Part shown: one piece after another, positions 24,378 through 33,051 of the stretch | How positions within the stretch are numbered: the stretch's first letter is position 1 | How the letters are laid out: the number at the start of each line of letters is the position of its first letter | The notes under the pieces: model-generated | The model's database searches: none | What the model was told of the DNA's origin: nothing | What the model saw: only the letters and a program-made list of their open reading frames with translations | Program-made: the position numbers and the translations under genes | Origin: Planctomycetota bacterium | GTDB lineage: Bacteria > Planctomycetota > Phycisphaerae > Phycisphaerales > UBA1924 | Length of the DNA: 64,000 bases | Reading direction: 5' to 3' | NCBI GenBank assembly: GCA_017303555.1 | Contig: JAFLCN010000013.1 | Location: 41,746-105,745 of the forward strand

Positions 24378-26618
24378 GTGAGCAGGATGCCGAGTTCCAA
24401 TCAGGCCGAGAAGTTCCAGCTTGTCGCCACGACGGCGTTCGGGTTGGAGGCTGTCACGCAGCGCGAACTGGTCGCGCTCGGATACGACGCCAAGATCATT
24501 TCGACCGGTCGCGTGCAGTTTGAAGCCGGGCTTGAGGCGATTCCGCGGGTCAATATCTGGCTGCGCACGGCCGATCGCGTGCTGCTCACGATTGCCCGGT
24601 TCGACTGCCTCGACTTTGATGCGCTCTTCGACACCACCAAGTCGCTTCCGTGGGAACGCTGGATCGATGCGGATTCCGAATTTCCGGTGAATGGCCGCAG
24701 CGTGCGGAGCCAGCTTTCGAGCGTGCCGGCGGTGCAGCGGACGGTGAAGAAGGCGATTGTGGATCGCCTGATGACGGCGCACAAGACCAATTCGCTTCCC
24801 GAGAACGGCGCTCGTGTCATCATCGAGGCTTCGCTTCTCGACAACATCTGCATCCTGACGATCGACACCAGCGGCATCGGCCTGCACAAGCGGGGTTACC
24901 GCGACTACGTCGGCGAAGCGGCGATGAAAGAGACGCTCGCGGCTGGTTTGGTGCTGCTGAGCGTGTGGAAACCAGAGCGCCCGCTCATCGACCCGTTCTG
25001 CGGCAGCGGCACAATCCCAATCGAGGCGGCGCTGATCGGATTGAACATCGCCCCGGGGCGCGGGCGTGATTTCGATAGTGCGCATTGGCCGGCGATCCCT
25101 GAATCTGCGTGGGACGATGCGGATCAGGAAGCGGCGGATCTCGCACGCGAGAATCTGCCGATCACTATTCATGCGAGTGATATCAGCGATGAGGCGCTCA
25201 GCCTGGCGCGGCGGCATGCGCATGCCGCGGGCGTGGAGCGATCGATTCATTTCAGCAAGCGGGCGTTTGCCGATCTTGCGAGCAAGGCGGAGTACGGCTG
25301 CATCATCGCGAATCCGCCGTACGGCGTGCGGCTGGGCGAGACCGAGCCGGTGGAAGAGCTCTACAGGATGATGCCGCGGGTGCTGCGGACGCTGCCGACG
25401 TGGTCGCATCACATCCTGACGGCGTATCCGAATTTCGAGCGGTTGCTCGGTCAGGAAGCGTCGAGGCGGCGGAAGCTGTTCAATGCGCAGATCGAATGTA
25501 CGTATTACACGTTTTTGGGGCCGCGGCCGCCCGAGGGGATGCAGGGGGAGGAAGCGCGGAATGATGATGCGACGGTGAAGGATGAGGCTGAATCCGCATT
25601 CCTACTCCCACCCCCAACCCTCGCTCCCATCGGGGAGGGGGCTCCTGCATTCGGCGGTTTACGCGAGCGCGATGTGCGGGAGCTGGATGACTTTGAGGGG
25701 CGGCTCGCGAAGCGGGCGCGGCATCTGCGTCGGTGGCCGGATCGCGGGATCTACTGCTACCGACTTTATGAGCGTGATTGTCCGGATGTGCCGCTGGTGA
25801 TTGATCGGTATGAGGATTACGCGCACATCTTCGAGCACGAGCGCGGGCACAGCCGCACGCCGGCGCAGCACGCGGATTGGTGCGATGAGGTGGTTGCGCG
25901 TACCGCAAAGGTGCTGGAGATTCCGGAATCGCACGTACACATGAAGGATCGCCCCCGGCAGCGGGGCTTGACGCAGCACGAGCGGATGGCGGATGAAGGC
26001 GTGAAGATCGTGGCGCGCGAGGGCGGGCTGAAGTTTGAGGTGAACCTCACGGATTACACGGACACCGGGCTCTTTCTCGATCACCGCATCACGCGCGGGA
26101 TGGTGCGTGACCTCTCAGCGGGCAAGCGGCTGCTGAATCTCTTCTGCTACACGGGCAGCTTCTCGGTGTACGGGGCTTCGGGCGGCGCGGCATCGACGAC
26201 GAGCGTCGATCTCTCGAAGACTTACCTTGAATGGACTTCGCGGAATCTCTCGATCAACGGGTTCTACGGCGAGCGGCACGCGTGCGTGCGGTCGGATGTG
26301 CTGCAGTACCTGCGTGAGCATGCGCCGGGGGAGCACTACGACCTTGCGGTGATCGATCCGCCGACGTTTTCGAACAGCAAGAGCACGGAGCAGGATTTCG
26401 AGGTGCAGACGGCGCACGCGGAGCTGATCTGCCGCACGGCGGGGCTGATGCCTGCGGGCTCGACGATTTTCTTTTCGAACAACTTCCGGCAGTTCAAGCT
26501 GGATCAGGCGGCGCTTGAAGCTCGCGGATTGAAGGTGCGCGAGATCAGCCGGCAGACGGTGCCGGAGGATTTCCGGAACGAGCGGATTCACCGCTGCTGG
26601 CGCGTGACGACGGCGTGA
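24378..26618 (+). CDS. rlmL: Bifunctional 23S rRNA methyltransferase RlmKL (m2G2445 / m7G2069)
   Basis: A 746-residue fusion. The N-terminal half contains a THUMP-like region, then the RlmL methyltransferase with DPFCGSGTIPIEAAL (about residue 207) and catalytic NPPYG (about 313). The C-terminal half (from about 435) is RlmK, with LNLFCYTGSFSVYG (about 586) and DPPTFSNSK (about 662). Together these methylate two guanines of 23S rRNA domain V and II regions. The interdomain linker carries an insertion-like Pro/Gly-rich stretch encoded at about 25598-25655 that looks like an intergenic repeat (see findings). GTG 24378 is used; ATG 24387 is an alternative. Confidence 0.9.
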   Translation: MSRMPSSNQAEKFQLVATTAFGLEAVTQRELVALGYDAKIISTGRVQFEAGLEAIPRVNIWLRTADRVLLTIARFDCLDFDALFDTTKSLPWERWIDADSEFPVNGRSVRSQLSSVPAVQRTVKKAIVDRLMTAHKTNSLPENGARVIIEASLLDNICILTIDTSGIGLHKRGYRDYVGEAAMKETLAAGLVLLSVWKPERPLIDPFCGSGTIPIEAALIGLNIAPGRGRDFDSAHWPAIPESAWDDADQEAADLARENLPITIHASDISDEALSLARRHAHAAGVERSIHFSKRAFADLASKAEYGCIIANPPYGVRLGETEPVEELYRMMPRVLRTLPTWSHHILTAYPNFERLLGQEASRRRKLFNAQIECTYYTFLGPRPPEGMQGEEARNDDATVKDEAESAFLLPPPTLAPIGEGAPAFGGLRERDVRELDDFEGRLAKRARHLRRWPDRGIYCYRLYERDCPDVPLVIDRYEDYAHIFEHERGHSRTPAQHADWCDEVVARTAKVLEIPESHVHMKDRPRQRGLTQHERMADEGVKIVAREGGLKFEVNLTDYTDTGLFLDHRITRGMVRDLSAGKRLLNLFCYTGSFSVYGASGGAASTTSVDLSKTYLEWTSRNLSINGFYGERHACVRSDVLQYLREHAPGEHYDLAVIDPPTFSNSKSTEQDFEVQTAHAELICRTAGLMPAGSTIFFSNNFRQFKLDQAALEARGLKVREISRQTVPEDFRNERIHRCWRVTTA
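25598..25655 (+). repeat. C-rich/G-rich palindromic repeat inside rlmKL
   Basis: A C-tract half (CTCCCACCCCCAACCCTCG) followed by a G-tract half (CGGGGAGGGGGCTCC) can fold as an imperfect hairpin around CTCCCATCGGGGAG. It is in frame and encodes a linker of about 20 residues between the two enzyme domains. Confidence 0.6.
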
Positions 26619-26658
26619 GAAACGTTCCGAACTTGAGAGAAGGGGCCTGGTCGCGCGA

Positions 26659-27477
26659 TCAGAGGACGCCGGCTTCGTCGCGTTCGCCTCGGTCGTAGCC
26701 GACGCTGATGGGGCGATTCGCGCCCGAGCCGACGAAGGCGGCCATCTCGGCCACGAGCGGGCAGCGCGAACCCATGCGGGTCAGCGTCTCGAGAATCTCG
26801 GGGCGCGTCATCGGTTCGCGGAAAGCCTTGCGGAATGCTTCGCGCACGAGCGTGATCTGGTCGCGCGGAATACCGGCGCGCCGGAGGCCGACAAGGTTGA
26901 TGCCGGCGAGGCGGGAGCGCTCGACGGCGCTCGTGAACGGGGGAACATCGGCAACGGCCCTGGTGCCGCCGCCGATGAAGGCCATGCGGCCGATGCGGGT
27001 GAACTGGTGAACGAGTGCGCCGCCTCCGAGGGTGACGGAATCACCGAGCTGAACGTGGCCCGCGAGAGCGGTGTTGTTCACGAGCGTGACGTCGTTGCCG
27101 GTGAGGGCATCGTGCCCGACGTGTGCGTTCACCATGAGATAGTTGCGATCACCGACGGTCGTCGGCACGGTGAGACTGGTCGCGGAATGGACGGTTGCGC
27201 TCTCGCGGAGCGTGCAGTCGGCGCCGATCACGACACCCGCCGATTCCTGCCCGAGCTTGAACTTCAGGTGTTGCGGGCCGTACCCGAGCGAGCAGAAGGG
27301 ATAGACGATGGTGCGGGGCCCGATCGTGAGCGGCCCGTTGATATACACGTTGCCGATCAGGCGGACACCGTCGGCGAGCCGGACCTTGCCTTCGATCACG
27401 CACCACGGCCCGATCACAACCCCTTCGCCGATCTCGCACTCTTTCGAGATGATCGACGTCGGGTGCACACTTGTCAT
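26659..27477 (-). CDS. lpxA: Acyl-ACP--UDP-N-acetylglucosamine O-acyltransferase LpxA
   Basis: A 272-residue left-handed beta-helix acyltransferase that catalyses the first step of lipid A synthesis. Hexapeptide repeats fill residues 1-185: IHPTSIIS-type start, IGEGVVIGPWCVIEG, INGPLTIGPRT, VTLVNNTALAGHVQLGDSVTLGG. The catalytic His is His122 in AHVGHDALTGND. The C-terminal helical part has GLRRAGIPRDQITLVREAFRKAF. The length is close to the 262 residues of E. coli LpxA. ATG 27477 begins exactly at the first hexapeptide; the longer open frame upstream is not family-like. It implies an LPS-type outer membrane. Confidence 0.9.
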   Translation of the reverse strand: MTSVHPTSIISKECEIGEGVVIGPWCVIEGKVRLADGVRLIGNVYINGPLTIGPRTIVYPFCSLGYGPQHLKFKLGQESAGVVIGADCTLRESATVHSATSLTVPTTVGDRNYLMVNAHVGHDALTGNDVTLVNNTALAGHVQLGDSVTLGGGALVHQFTRIGRMAFIGGGTRAVADVPPFTSAVERSRLAGINLVGLRRAGIPRDQITLVREAFRKAFREPMTRPEILETLTRMGSRCPLVAEMAAFVGSGANRPISVGYDRGERDEAGVL

Positions 27478-27610
27478 GACGGACCGTAGCGAAGGCACCG
27501 CCTGGCGCAGCGGGAAATCGGGCCATTTGTTGCGATATTTCCGGGTTTCCCCGTGCGAGCCGCTCGCCGGAAACGCTGTCAAACCGGCGTCCATCGGCAA
27601 CTCGCCTGAT

Positions 27611-27787
27611 TCACTCTCGATCGACGGGCTTGCCGCGGATGGTGATCGAGGCCTTGGTTTGCTTGCCCTTGGGCTTGGTGAACGGGATCCAGCCGGGGGG
27701 AAGCAGATTGCGGAGCACAAGCCAGAGCGCGAGCAGCGCAATGACGGTCGCCACCCAGAATTGCCAGTCGGTCCACGGAATGGACAT
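27611..27787 (-). CDS. 58-residue single-pass membrane protein coupled to feoB
   Basis: A tiny protein, below the usual size cutoff. It has one membrane helix (WQFWVATVIALLALWLVLRNLL, about residues 8-29), then a basic soluble tail of about 28 residues (FTKPKGKQTKASITIRGKPVDRE region). Its ATG overlaps the feoB stop by one base (TGATG), a sign of translational coupling. Small proteins often follow feoB, but this one lacks the Cys-rich pattern of FeoC-like or FeoB-associated proteins. A role as a FeoB accessory is inferred from position only. A stop follows within the same strand before lpxA. Confidence 0.7.
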   Translation of the reverse strand: MSIPWTDWQFWVATVIALLALWLVLRNLLPPGWIPFTKPKGKQTKASITIRGKPVDRE

Positions 27788-29856
27788 CAGGAGATCCCCG
27801 CGAGTCGGAACGATTGGAAGACGACGAATGCCGCGGAATAGGCAACCGCGCTCATCCACGCGAGCTGGAGCAAGGCCCACTTCGCGCCGCCGGCTTCTTT
27901 CGCGGTGACGGCGAGCGTGGGCAGGCACTGCATGGCGAGTACGAAAAAGACGAGCACCGACCAGCAGGTAGCGGTTGTGAAGATCGGCGTTTTGCCGTCG
28001 TCGCGGGGGGCGCTGGCGATGGACTCGAGAATGCCCTGATCGTGAACGATCTCGTCGGTGTCGTCGCTGCCGGCGCTGGTGACGATCGCCATGGTGGAGA
28101 CGAACACTTCGCGTGCGGCAAAGCTGGTGAGCACTCCGACCGTGAGCTGCCAGTCGTAACCGAGCGGTGCGAAGACCGGCTGGACGAAGCGTGCGCCGCG
28201 CCCGATGAAGGAATGGGCCTGGGCGTGGGCCGCGGTGAGGCGCTGCGCTTCACGATCGAGATCGTTCGCGTTCTCGTCTGCCCTTTGCGCCTTGGCGGGC
28301 ACGGGCTCGGCGGCCGCGATCGCGCGGAGGTCGATCGCCTGCGCACGCAGCACGTTGGCACGCTCGGGCGCGGCAACGTGCGGGTAGGACCCGAGCCACC
28401 AGAGGACGATGCAGATCGCAAGGATGTTGGTGCCCGCGTTCTTGAGGAAGACCCAGCCGCGATCGATCGTGGTTGCCAGGGCGGTCCGCAGACTCGGGAG
28501 CTTGTAGGTCGGGAGCTCCAGAACCATCGGGCGTGCCGGGCCTTTGAGGATTGTGCGGCGGGCGATGAACGCGCTGAACAGGCCCGCCCCCGCGCCGAGC
28601 ACGTAGCAGCCCACGAACGCGAGCCCGGCGTACAACGGGTGGTTCTTGAAAAGCAGGCTGGTCACGAGCACGTACACGGGGAGGCGCGCCGAGCAGGTCA
28701 TGAAGGGCGCCACGAGGATCGTCGCCATGCGTTCGCGCCGATCGGGAATGACGCGTGTGGACATGATCCCCGGCAGCGCGCAGGCGTGGCTGGAGAGAAA
28801 CGGCACGAACGCGTGCCCGGGCAGACCGAACGGACGCAACACCCGGTGCATCAAGAGCGCCGCCCGCGCGAGATAGCCCGTGTCTTCCAACAGCGAAATC
28901 AGAAAGAACAGGAGGCAGATCTGCGGCACGAACACCGCCGTCGCGCCGATGCCGGTCACGACACCCCGCGCAATCAGGTCGCTCAGGATGCCCTCGGGCA
29001 GGACTTTTTCCAGCCAGTTGGCGGTGAAGCCAAAGAGGCTGTCGATCCAGCCCATCGGGAACTGCGCGATGGAGAAAATCGCGTAGAAGACCGCGACCAT
29101 GACCGCTACAAAGATCGGGATGCCGGTCCAGGGTGAAACGAGAATGGGATCGAGTCGATCGGTCAGCGACAGCTTCGCATCGGCAGAGCCGGAAGTGCCG
29201 GGCGCGGGCTGCATGGCGCGTGCCGCGAGGCGATCGGCCCAGTGTTCAAGCTCGGATTGATCGCCGGGGGGCGTGTGCGTGGGGACTGTTGCCGCGCGAA
29301 TCGCGGCGGAAAGCGAATCGAGACCTTCGCCTTTGCGAGCGCTCACCGCCACAACGCGGCAGCCGAGTTGTTCTTCGAGCGTGCGCAGATTGATTTCGCG
29401 TCCCTGGCCTCGGGCGAGATCGATCATGTTGAGCGCGACGACGGTCGGAAGGCGGCGGCGGAGCACTTCGCCGACGAAAACGAGATTGCGCGCGAGGTTG
29501 GTCGCATCGACAACGATGCAGACTGCTTCGGGGTCGCCGATCGGTTCGCCCTTTGGGCTGAGTCGGCCCGCGAGCACATCGCGGCAGATGGCGGCTTCCA
29601 TCAAGTCGAGTTCGAGGGAGTAGATGCCGGGAAGATCGACGAGGTGAACTTCAGAGTCTGAACTCGCGGGGCCGATGCGCACGACGCCGATGCGTGCTTC
29701 CTGCGTGGTGCCGGGGAAGTTGCTGGTCTTGTGGCGCAGGCCGCAGAGCGCGTTGAAGAGCGTGGTCTTGCCGGTGTTGGGATTGCCCAGGAGCGGGACA
29801 TGCATGATGCCGCCGGAGATTTCCGGATCGGCTATGACTGGAGCGCTCTCGCTCAT
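27787..29856 (-). CDS. feoB: Ferrous iron transporter FeoB
   Basis: A 689-residue GTP-dependent Fe(II) importer. The N-terminal G domain shows GNPNTGKTTLFNAL near residue 24, DLPGIYSL near 75 and ALNMIDLA near 125. A linker domain follows, then the membrane part with the paired Gate segments: ISLLEDTGYLARAALLMHRVLRPFGLPGHAFVPFLSS and LTSFAAREVFVSTMAIV. A cytosolic loop near residues 500-570 is Ala/Arg-rich. ATG 29856 overlaps the feoA stop by four bases (ATGA), so FeoA and FeoB are coupled; the longer frame to 29925 lies inside feoA and is rejected. Confidence 0.93.
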   Translation of the reverse strand: MSESAPVIADPEISGGIMHVPLLGNPNTGKTTLFNALCGLRHKTSNFPGTTQEARIGVVRIGPASSDSEVHLVDLPGIYSLELDLMEAAICRDVLAGRLSPKGEPIGDPEAVCIVVDATNLARNLVFVGEVLRRRLPTVVALNMIDLARGQGREINLRTLEEQLGCRVVAVSARKGEGLDSLSAAIRAATVPTHTPPGDQSELEHWADRLAARAMQPAPGTSGSADAKLSLTDRLDPILVSPWTGIPIFVAVMVAVFYAIFSIAQFPMGWIDSLFGFTANWLEKVLPEGILSDLIARGVVTGIGATAVFVPQICLLFFLISLLEDTGYLARAALLMHRVLRPFGLPGHAFVPFLSSHACALPGIMSTRVIPDRRERMATILVAPFMTCSARLPVYVLVTSLLFKNHPLYAGLAFVGCYVLGAGAGLFSAFIARRTILKGPARPMVLELPTYKLPSLRTALATTIDRGWVFLKNAGTNILAICIVLWWLGSYPHVAAPERANVLRAQAIDLRAIAAAEPVPAKAQRADENANDLDREAQRLTAAHAQAHSFIGRGARFVQPVFAPLGYDWQLTVGVLTSFAAREVFVSTMAIVTSAGSDDTDEIVHDQGILESIASAPRDDGKTPIFTTATCWSVLVFFVLAMQCLPTLAVTAKEAGGAKWALLQLAWMSAVAYSAAFVVFQSFRLAGIS

Positions 29857-30170
29857 CGAGCCATCTCCGACGCGACGCGGACGCGCGACGCGAGGGCTTT
29901 TGTCAGTCCGATGCGACTTGAGCATGCGCAGCCGCAGGCTTCGGCACCGAGGACTTCGAGGATGGTGGGTTCGCCGAGGCGGACGACTTTGACGCGGATG
30001 CCGGGACGGAGGCCCATCGCACGAAGGAGCGCGGCATCGCCGGGGTCATCAACGCCGAGCGCGGCGACATGCGAGATTTCGCCGGATCTCATCGAGTCGA
30101 GCGGACGCGTCGGGCCGGAAGGCGGCTCGGCAACGCAGCCGGGGGGCGGGGTGGTCAGTGCTTCGCTCAC
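29853..30170 (-). CDS. feoA: Ferrous iron transport protein FeoA (SH3-like)
   Basis: A 105-residue protein with an N-terminal extension of about 30 residues ahead of the FeoA SH3-like domain. The domain begins near HVAALGVDDPGDAALLRAMGLRPG and continues with IRVKVVRLGEPTILEVLGAEACGCACSSRIG. FeoA assists FeoB, probably through its G domain. The ACGCAC cluster is unusual and could bind metal. It sits first in the feoA-feoB-small protein operon. A 9-base tandem repeat array lies in the gap upstream. Confidence 0.87.
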   Translation of the reverse strand: MSEALTTPPPGCVAEPPSGPTRPLDSMRSGEISHVAALGVDDPGDAALLRAMGLRPGIRVKVVRLGEPTILEVLGAEACGCACSSRIGLTKALASRVRVASEMAR

Positions 30171-30233
30171 GATCGCATGGTAGCGAGGTGAGACTGGGTC
30201 GCAAGAAGGAGGGGATCGAGGGATCGAGGCAGC

Positions 30234-30304
30234 GAGGCATCAAGGCATGAAGGCATGAAGGCATCAAGGCATCAAGGCATCAAGGCATCAAGGCATGAAG
30301 GATT
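30234..30304. repeat. 9-bp tandem repeat (AAGGCATCA/AAGGCATGA)
   Basis: About seven near-perfect 9-base units run head to tail, varying only between AAGGCATCA and AAGGCATGA. They lie in the gap between the rho stop codon and the feoA start. Degenerate units (GGATCGAGG) precede them. Confidence 0.9.
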
Positions 30305-30330
30305 TTGGAATGCTCATTTAGCGGTGGGAA

Positions 30331-31785
30331 TTAGCCCGCGCTGCCGACGAGCGCGGCATTGGTCGGGAAGCGCTGCAATGCCGCGAGCAACTGTTCGACC
30401 TGTTGAGGCGGGGGCATGGCGAGAAGGCGGCGGCGCAGGGCCGTCATGGTCTTCATCTCGTGCTCGCCCATGAGCAGGTGTTCTTTGCGGGTGCCGCTGG
30501 CGGCGAGGTTGATCGCGGGGAAGAGGCGGCGTTCGGCGATCTTGCGATCGAGGATGAGCTCCATGTTGCCGGAGCCTTTGAACTCTTCGAAGATGATCTG
30601 GTCTGCCGCGCTGCCGGTATCGACGAGGCAGGAGGCGATCATGGTGAGGCTGCCGGCTTCTTCGGTGTTGCGGGATGCGCCGAAGATCTGGCGGGGGACT
30701 TCGAGGGCTTTGCTGTCGAGGCCGCCGGTCATGGTGCGGCCGCTGCTGGCGTGATGGCGCGAGTTGTTGAACGCGCGGCCGAGGCGGGTGAGCGAATCCA
30801 TGACGACGACGACGTGCCTGCCGCACTCGACGAGCGTTTTGCAGTACGCCTGCGTCGCGAGGGCGATCTGGATGTGTTTTTCGACCGGGTGGTCGTTGCT
30901 GCTGGCGATGACACGGACGCGGGGCGAAACGGCGATGGGCTTCGGCGCGGGGGCCGACGCGTGCGGGATCTCGGATTGGCCGTTCGAGCCGGAATGCAAC
31001 TGTGCCGCGACATCCGGGGGCAGTTCCTTCATCAATTCGGCGGTGGCCTGTTCGGCGCGCCGGATCGTGTCGGTCTGCTCGGTGATGTACTGGGCGAAGG
31101 TGCGCCGGAAATCTGTCACTTCTTCCGGGCGTTCATCCACCAGCAGCACGACGACTTCGACATCGGGGTGGTTGCGGAGGATGGCGGTGGCGATGTCCTT
31201 GAGCAGCGTGGTTTTACCGGCCTTGGGGGGCGAGACGATGAGGCCGCGCTGGCCCTTGCCGATCGGACAGAAGAGATCGATCAGGCGACAACTTGCGGGG
31301 CAGCCGGGGTATTCGAGCGTGAGGCGGGGGGCGGGATCGATTGAGGTGAGTTCTTCGAAGGGCTTGATGCGTTGGAGGTTTGCGGGCAGTTCGAGGCCCG
31401 GGAAGGTGACGGGCCCGGGGCGCATCGCCGTCGCGGCCCCCCCGCCGTTACCGCCGCCTGCACCCCAACCACCTGGGTGTCCGTCGAAGCGGCCATGCGA
31501 ATGGCCGCCGGGGCCACCCCCGCCACTCCCACCTTGGCCACCTCTCCCGCGTCCGCGCCGTCCTCGACGATTACCCAACTTCGTGCTCTTCTTTCCGCTT
31601 TTTGCGGTACTTCCGTGCCGCGCTGCATGCGCCGATCGAGCAGCCCTGCGGCGCTTCCAATTGCGCCGAGGAACAATCTGGACTTGCTCGTTCAATCGTG
31701 CCGGGGGCCAACAGAACCGGGCCCGGGACCGGCGATCGGCAGGAAAACCATAGTCTCGTTCCGGGCGGGGCATTGGCAGGTACAC
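30331..31785 (-). CDS. rho: Transcription termination factor Rho, atypical
   Basis: A protein of up to 484 residues. The C-terminal two thirds is Rho: PIGKGQRGLIVSPPKAGKTT (P-loop 186-193), LLVDERPEEVTD (about 215-225), VVVMDSLTRLGRAFN (about 327-340), then the Q- and R-loop regions and a helical C-terminus. Two features are odd. The N-terminal 130 residues are Arg/Gly-rich (RGRRGRGRGGQGG and similar) and no cold-shock-like RNA-binding domain is visible. A 57-residue insertion (about 231-289) follows EEVTDFRRTF, where E. coli Rho has a short link. The true start is uncertain: the frame opens at 31785, nine bases from the divergent DciA-like gene. Confidence 0.88.
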   Translation of the reverse strand: MYLPMPRPERDYGFPADRRSRARFCWPPARLNEQVQIVPRRNWKRRRAARSAHAARHGSTAKSGKKSTKLGNRRGRRGRGRGGQGGSGGGGPGGHSHGRFDGHPGGWGAGGGNGGGAATAMRPGPVTFPGLELPANLQRIKPFEELTSIDPAPRLTLEYPGCPASCRLIDLFCPIGKGQRGLIVSPPKAGKTTLLKDIATAILRNHPDVEVVVLLVDERPEEVTDFRRTFAQYITEQTDTIRRAEQATAELMKELPPDVAAQLHSGSNGQSEIPHASAPAPKPIAVSPRVRVIASSNDHPVEKHIQIALATQAYCKTLVECGRHVVVVMDSLTRLGRAFNNSRHHASSGRTMTGGLDSKALEVPRQIFGASRNTEEAGSLTMIASCLVDTGSAADQIIFEEFKGSGNMELILDRKIAERRLFPAINLAASGTRKEHLLMGEHEMKTMTALRRRLLAMPPPQQVEQLLAALQRFPTNAALVGSAG

Positions 31786-31793
31786 TGGGAAGC

Positions 31794-32186
31794 GTGAATC
31801 CCGCGGCAGCCCAGCATCAGATTGAGAAACTCCGGGCGTGGCGGCGTCCGAGTGTTCGGAATGTCACGATCGAGGCGGCGGTGAAGCAGATTGCGGCCGG
31901 AGCGCGTGCCGCGGACCGGGGCTTGAGCAAGGTTTTGGAGGCGTGGGAGGCGTGCGTTCCGGGGCCGATCGGGGAGAGCTGCCGACCGGTGTCGTTCGTG
32001 TCGGGGACGCTGGAGATCGCGTGCGATTCTTCGGCGGCGACGTATGAAATGAACCACTGGTTGCAGGATGGCGGAGCTGCGGAATTGTCGAAGCGCGGGG
32101 TCGCGCTGGTGAAGGTGAGGCTGGTGGGGAGCAAGCCGGCCCCGGCAAGAGCGCCTCGTGGCAACGCCCAGCGGCGCAGACCGTAA
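31794..32186 (+). CDS. DciA-like (DUF721) protein
   Basis: A 130-residue protein with the DUF721/DciA layout: a helical N-terminus (VRNVTIEAAVKQIAAGA), LEAWEACVPGPIGESCRPVSFVSG (the W..vvG..i...t.p..f..G pattern), GTLEIACDSSAATYEMNHWL, and a final strand ALVKVRLVG. DciA proteins load the replicative helicase in bacteria without DnaC or DnaI. The start is GTG at 31794, leaving only eight bases from the divergent rho start, so one or both genes may be leaderless or start later. A basic tail of about 15 residues ends the protein. Confidence 0.75.
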   Translation: MNPAAAQHQIEKLRAWRRPSVRNVTIEAAVKQIAAGARAADRGLSKVLEAWEACVPGPIGESCRPVSFVSGTLEIACDSSAATYEMNHWLQDGGAAELSKRGVALVKVRLVGSKPAPARAPRGNAQRRRP

Positions 32187-32193
32187 GAGAGTC

Positions 32194-32799
32194 ATGCCCG
32201 AGAGTTCGATCGATCCTGATGCAACCGACCGGAGTTCCGGCTCTGGTGAATCGACCCGGCGCGTGCTGCGCGATTTTTTGCTCGCGGGAAGTGCGCGCTG
32301 CCCGAGTTGCGGCTACGACGTTGCCGGGTGCGAGGACGCGAAGTGCCCGGAATGCGGCTGGGCATTGGCGCTGCAGCTCCGGCCCCCGGCGAGCTTCGTG
32401 CCGTTCTGGGTTTTCTCGCTGCTTATCAACGGCTGGCTGTTTTTGTGGGGCGCGGGCGGAGCGGTCACGACATGGCTCCGGGCGTGGAGCTACCACGGAA
32501 CAGCGAACGGGCGCGTTGCTTCGGGCACGGCGCCCGGCGCGGGGGCGACGGGAATTCGCTCGCTCGGCGAGAGCCTGCGAACGTACTTTCTCAGCCAGAA
32601 CCTTCTCGATCAGGTATCGATCGTGCTCTTTCTTGTCTGCTGCCTCGCGGGCGGAATCGGCCTGGCATGCACTCCGGCGATGCGCCGGGTCTCGGCGCGC
32701 ACGGGCGCGTGGCTGATCTCCTTGAGCACCGCGCTGTTCCTCGCGACGATGGTGAATTACGTCGTGAAGTATGTTGCGGTTCTCTCGCGGGCGTATTGA
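32194..32799 (+). CDS. Zinc-ribbon membrane protein of unknown function
   Basis: A 201-residue protein. Residues about 33-55 contain two Cys pairs (CPSCGYDVAGCEDAKCPECG), a zinc ribbon of a type often seen near the N-terminus of planctomycete membrane proteins. Three to four membrane helices follow: about 65-95, 130-155 and 170-198. A polar loop with a Ser/Gly-rich stretch lies between the first and second. The start ATG 32194 is eight bases after the DciA-like stop, so they are probably co-transcribed. No function is recognised. Confidence 0.72.
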   Translation: MPESSIDPDATDRSSGSGESTRRVLRDFLLAGSARCPSCGYDVAGCEDAKCPECGWALALQLRPPASFVPFWVFSLLINGWLFLWGAGGAVTTWLRAWSYHGTANGRVASGTAPGAGATGIRSLGESLRTYFLSQNLLDQVSIVLFLVCCLAGGIGLACTPAMRRVSARTGAWLISLSTALFLATMVNYVVKYVAVLSRAY

Positions 32800-33051
32800 T
32801 CAGAAGCACGCGGAGCGAGACGGCCTGCGTCGGGCCTTCGGTGCCCCGCGCTTTGCCGTGCAACACCTTGCCGTACGGGCTGTCGGCTCGGGGGTGCGAA
32901 CGCGCTCGGCAAGCAACGCGGCGGAGGCGATTGGCGCGGGGCGGGTGCGCTGGTTCTGCACGGACCATGAACGAGCGGTCTGCGAGAAATGGCCGGACCC
33001 ATTGCGGCAGAATCGCGTATGGACGGACGGGATCTCGCCGATAACTCTCGT

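Noticed and set aside
30234..30304. Possible CRISPR array.
   Set aside because: The units are nine bases long and have no spacers; no cas genes are nearby.
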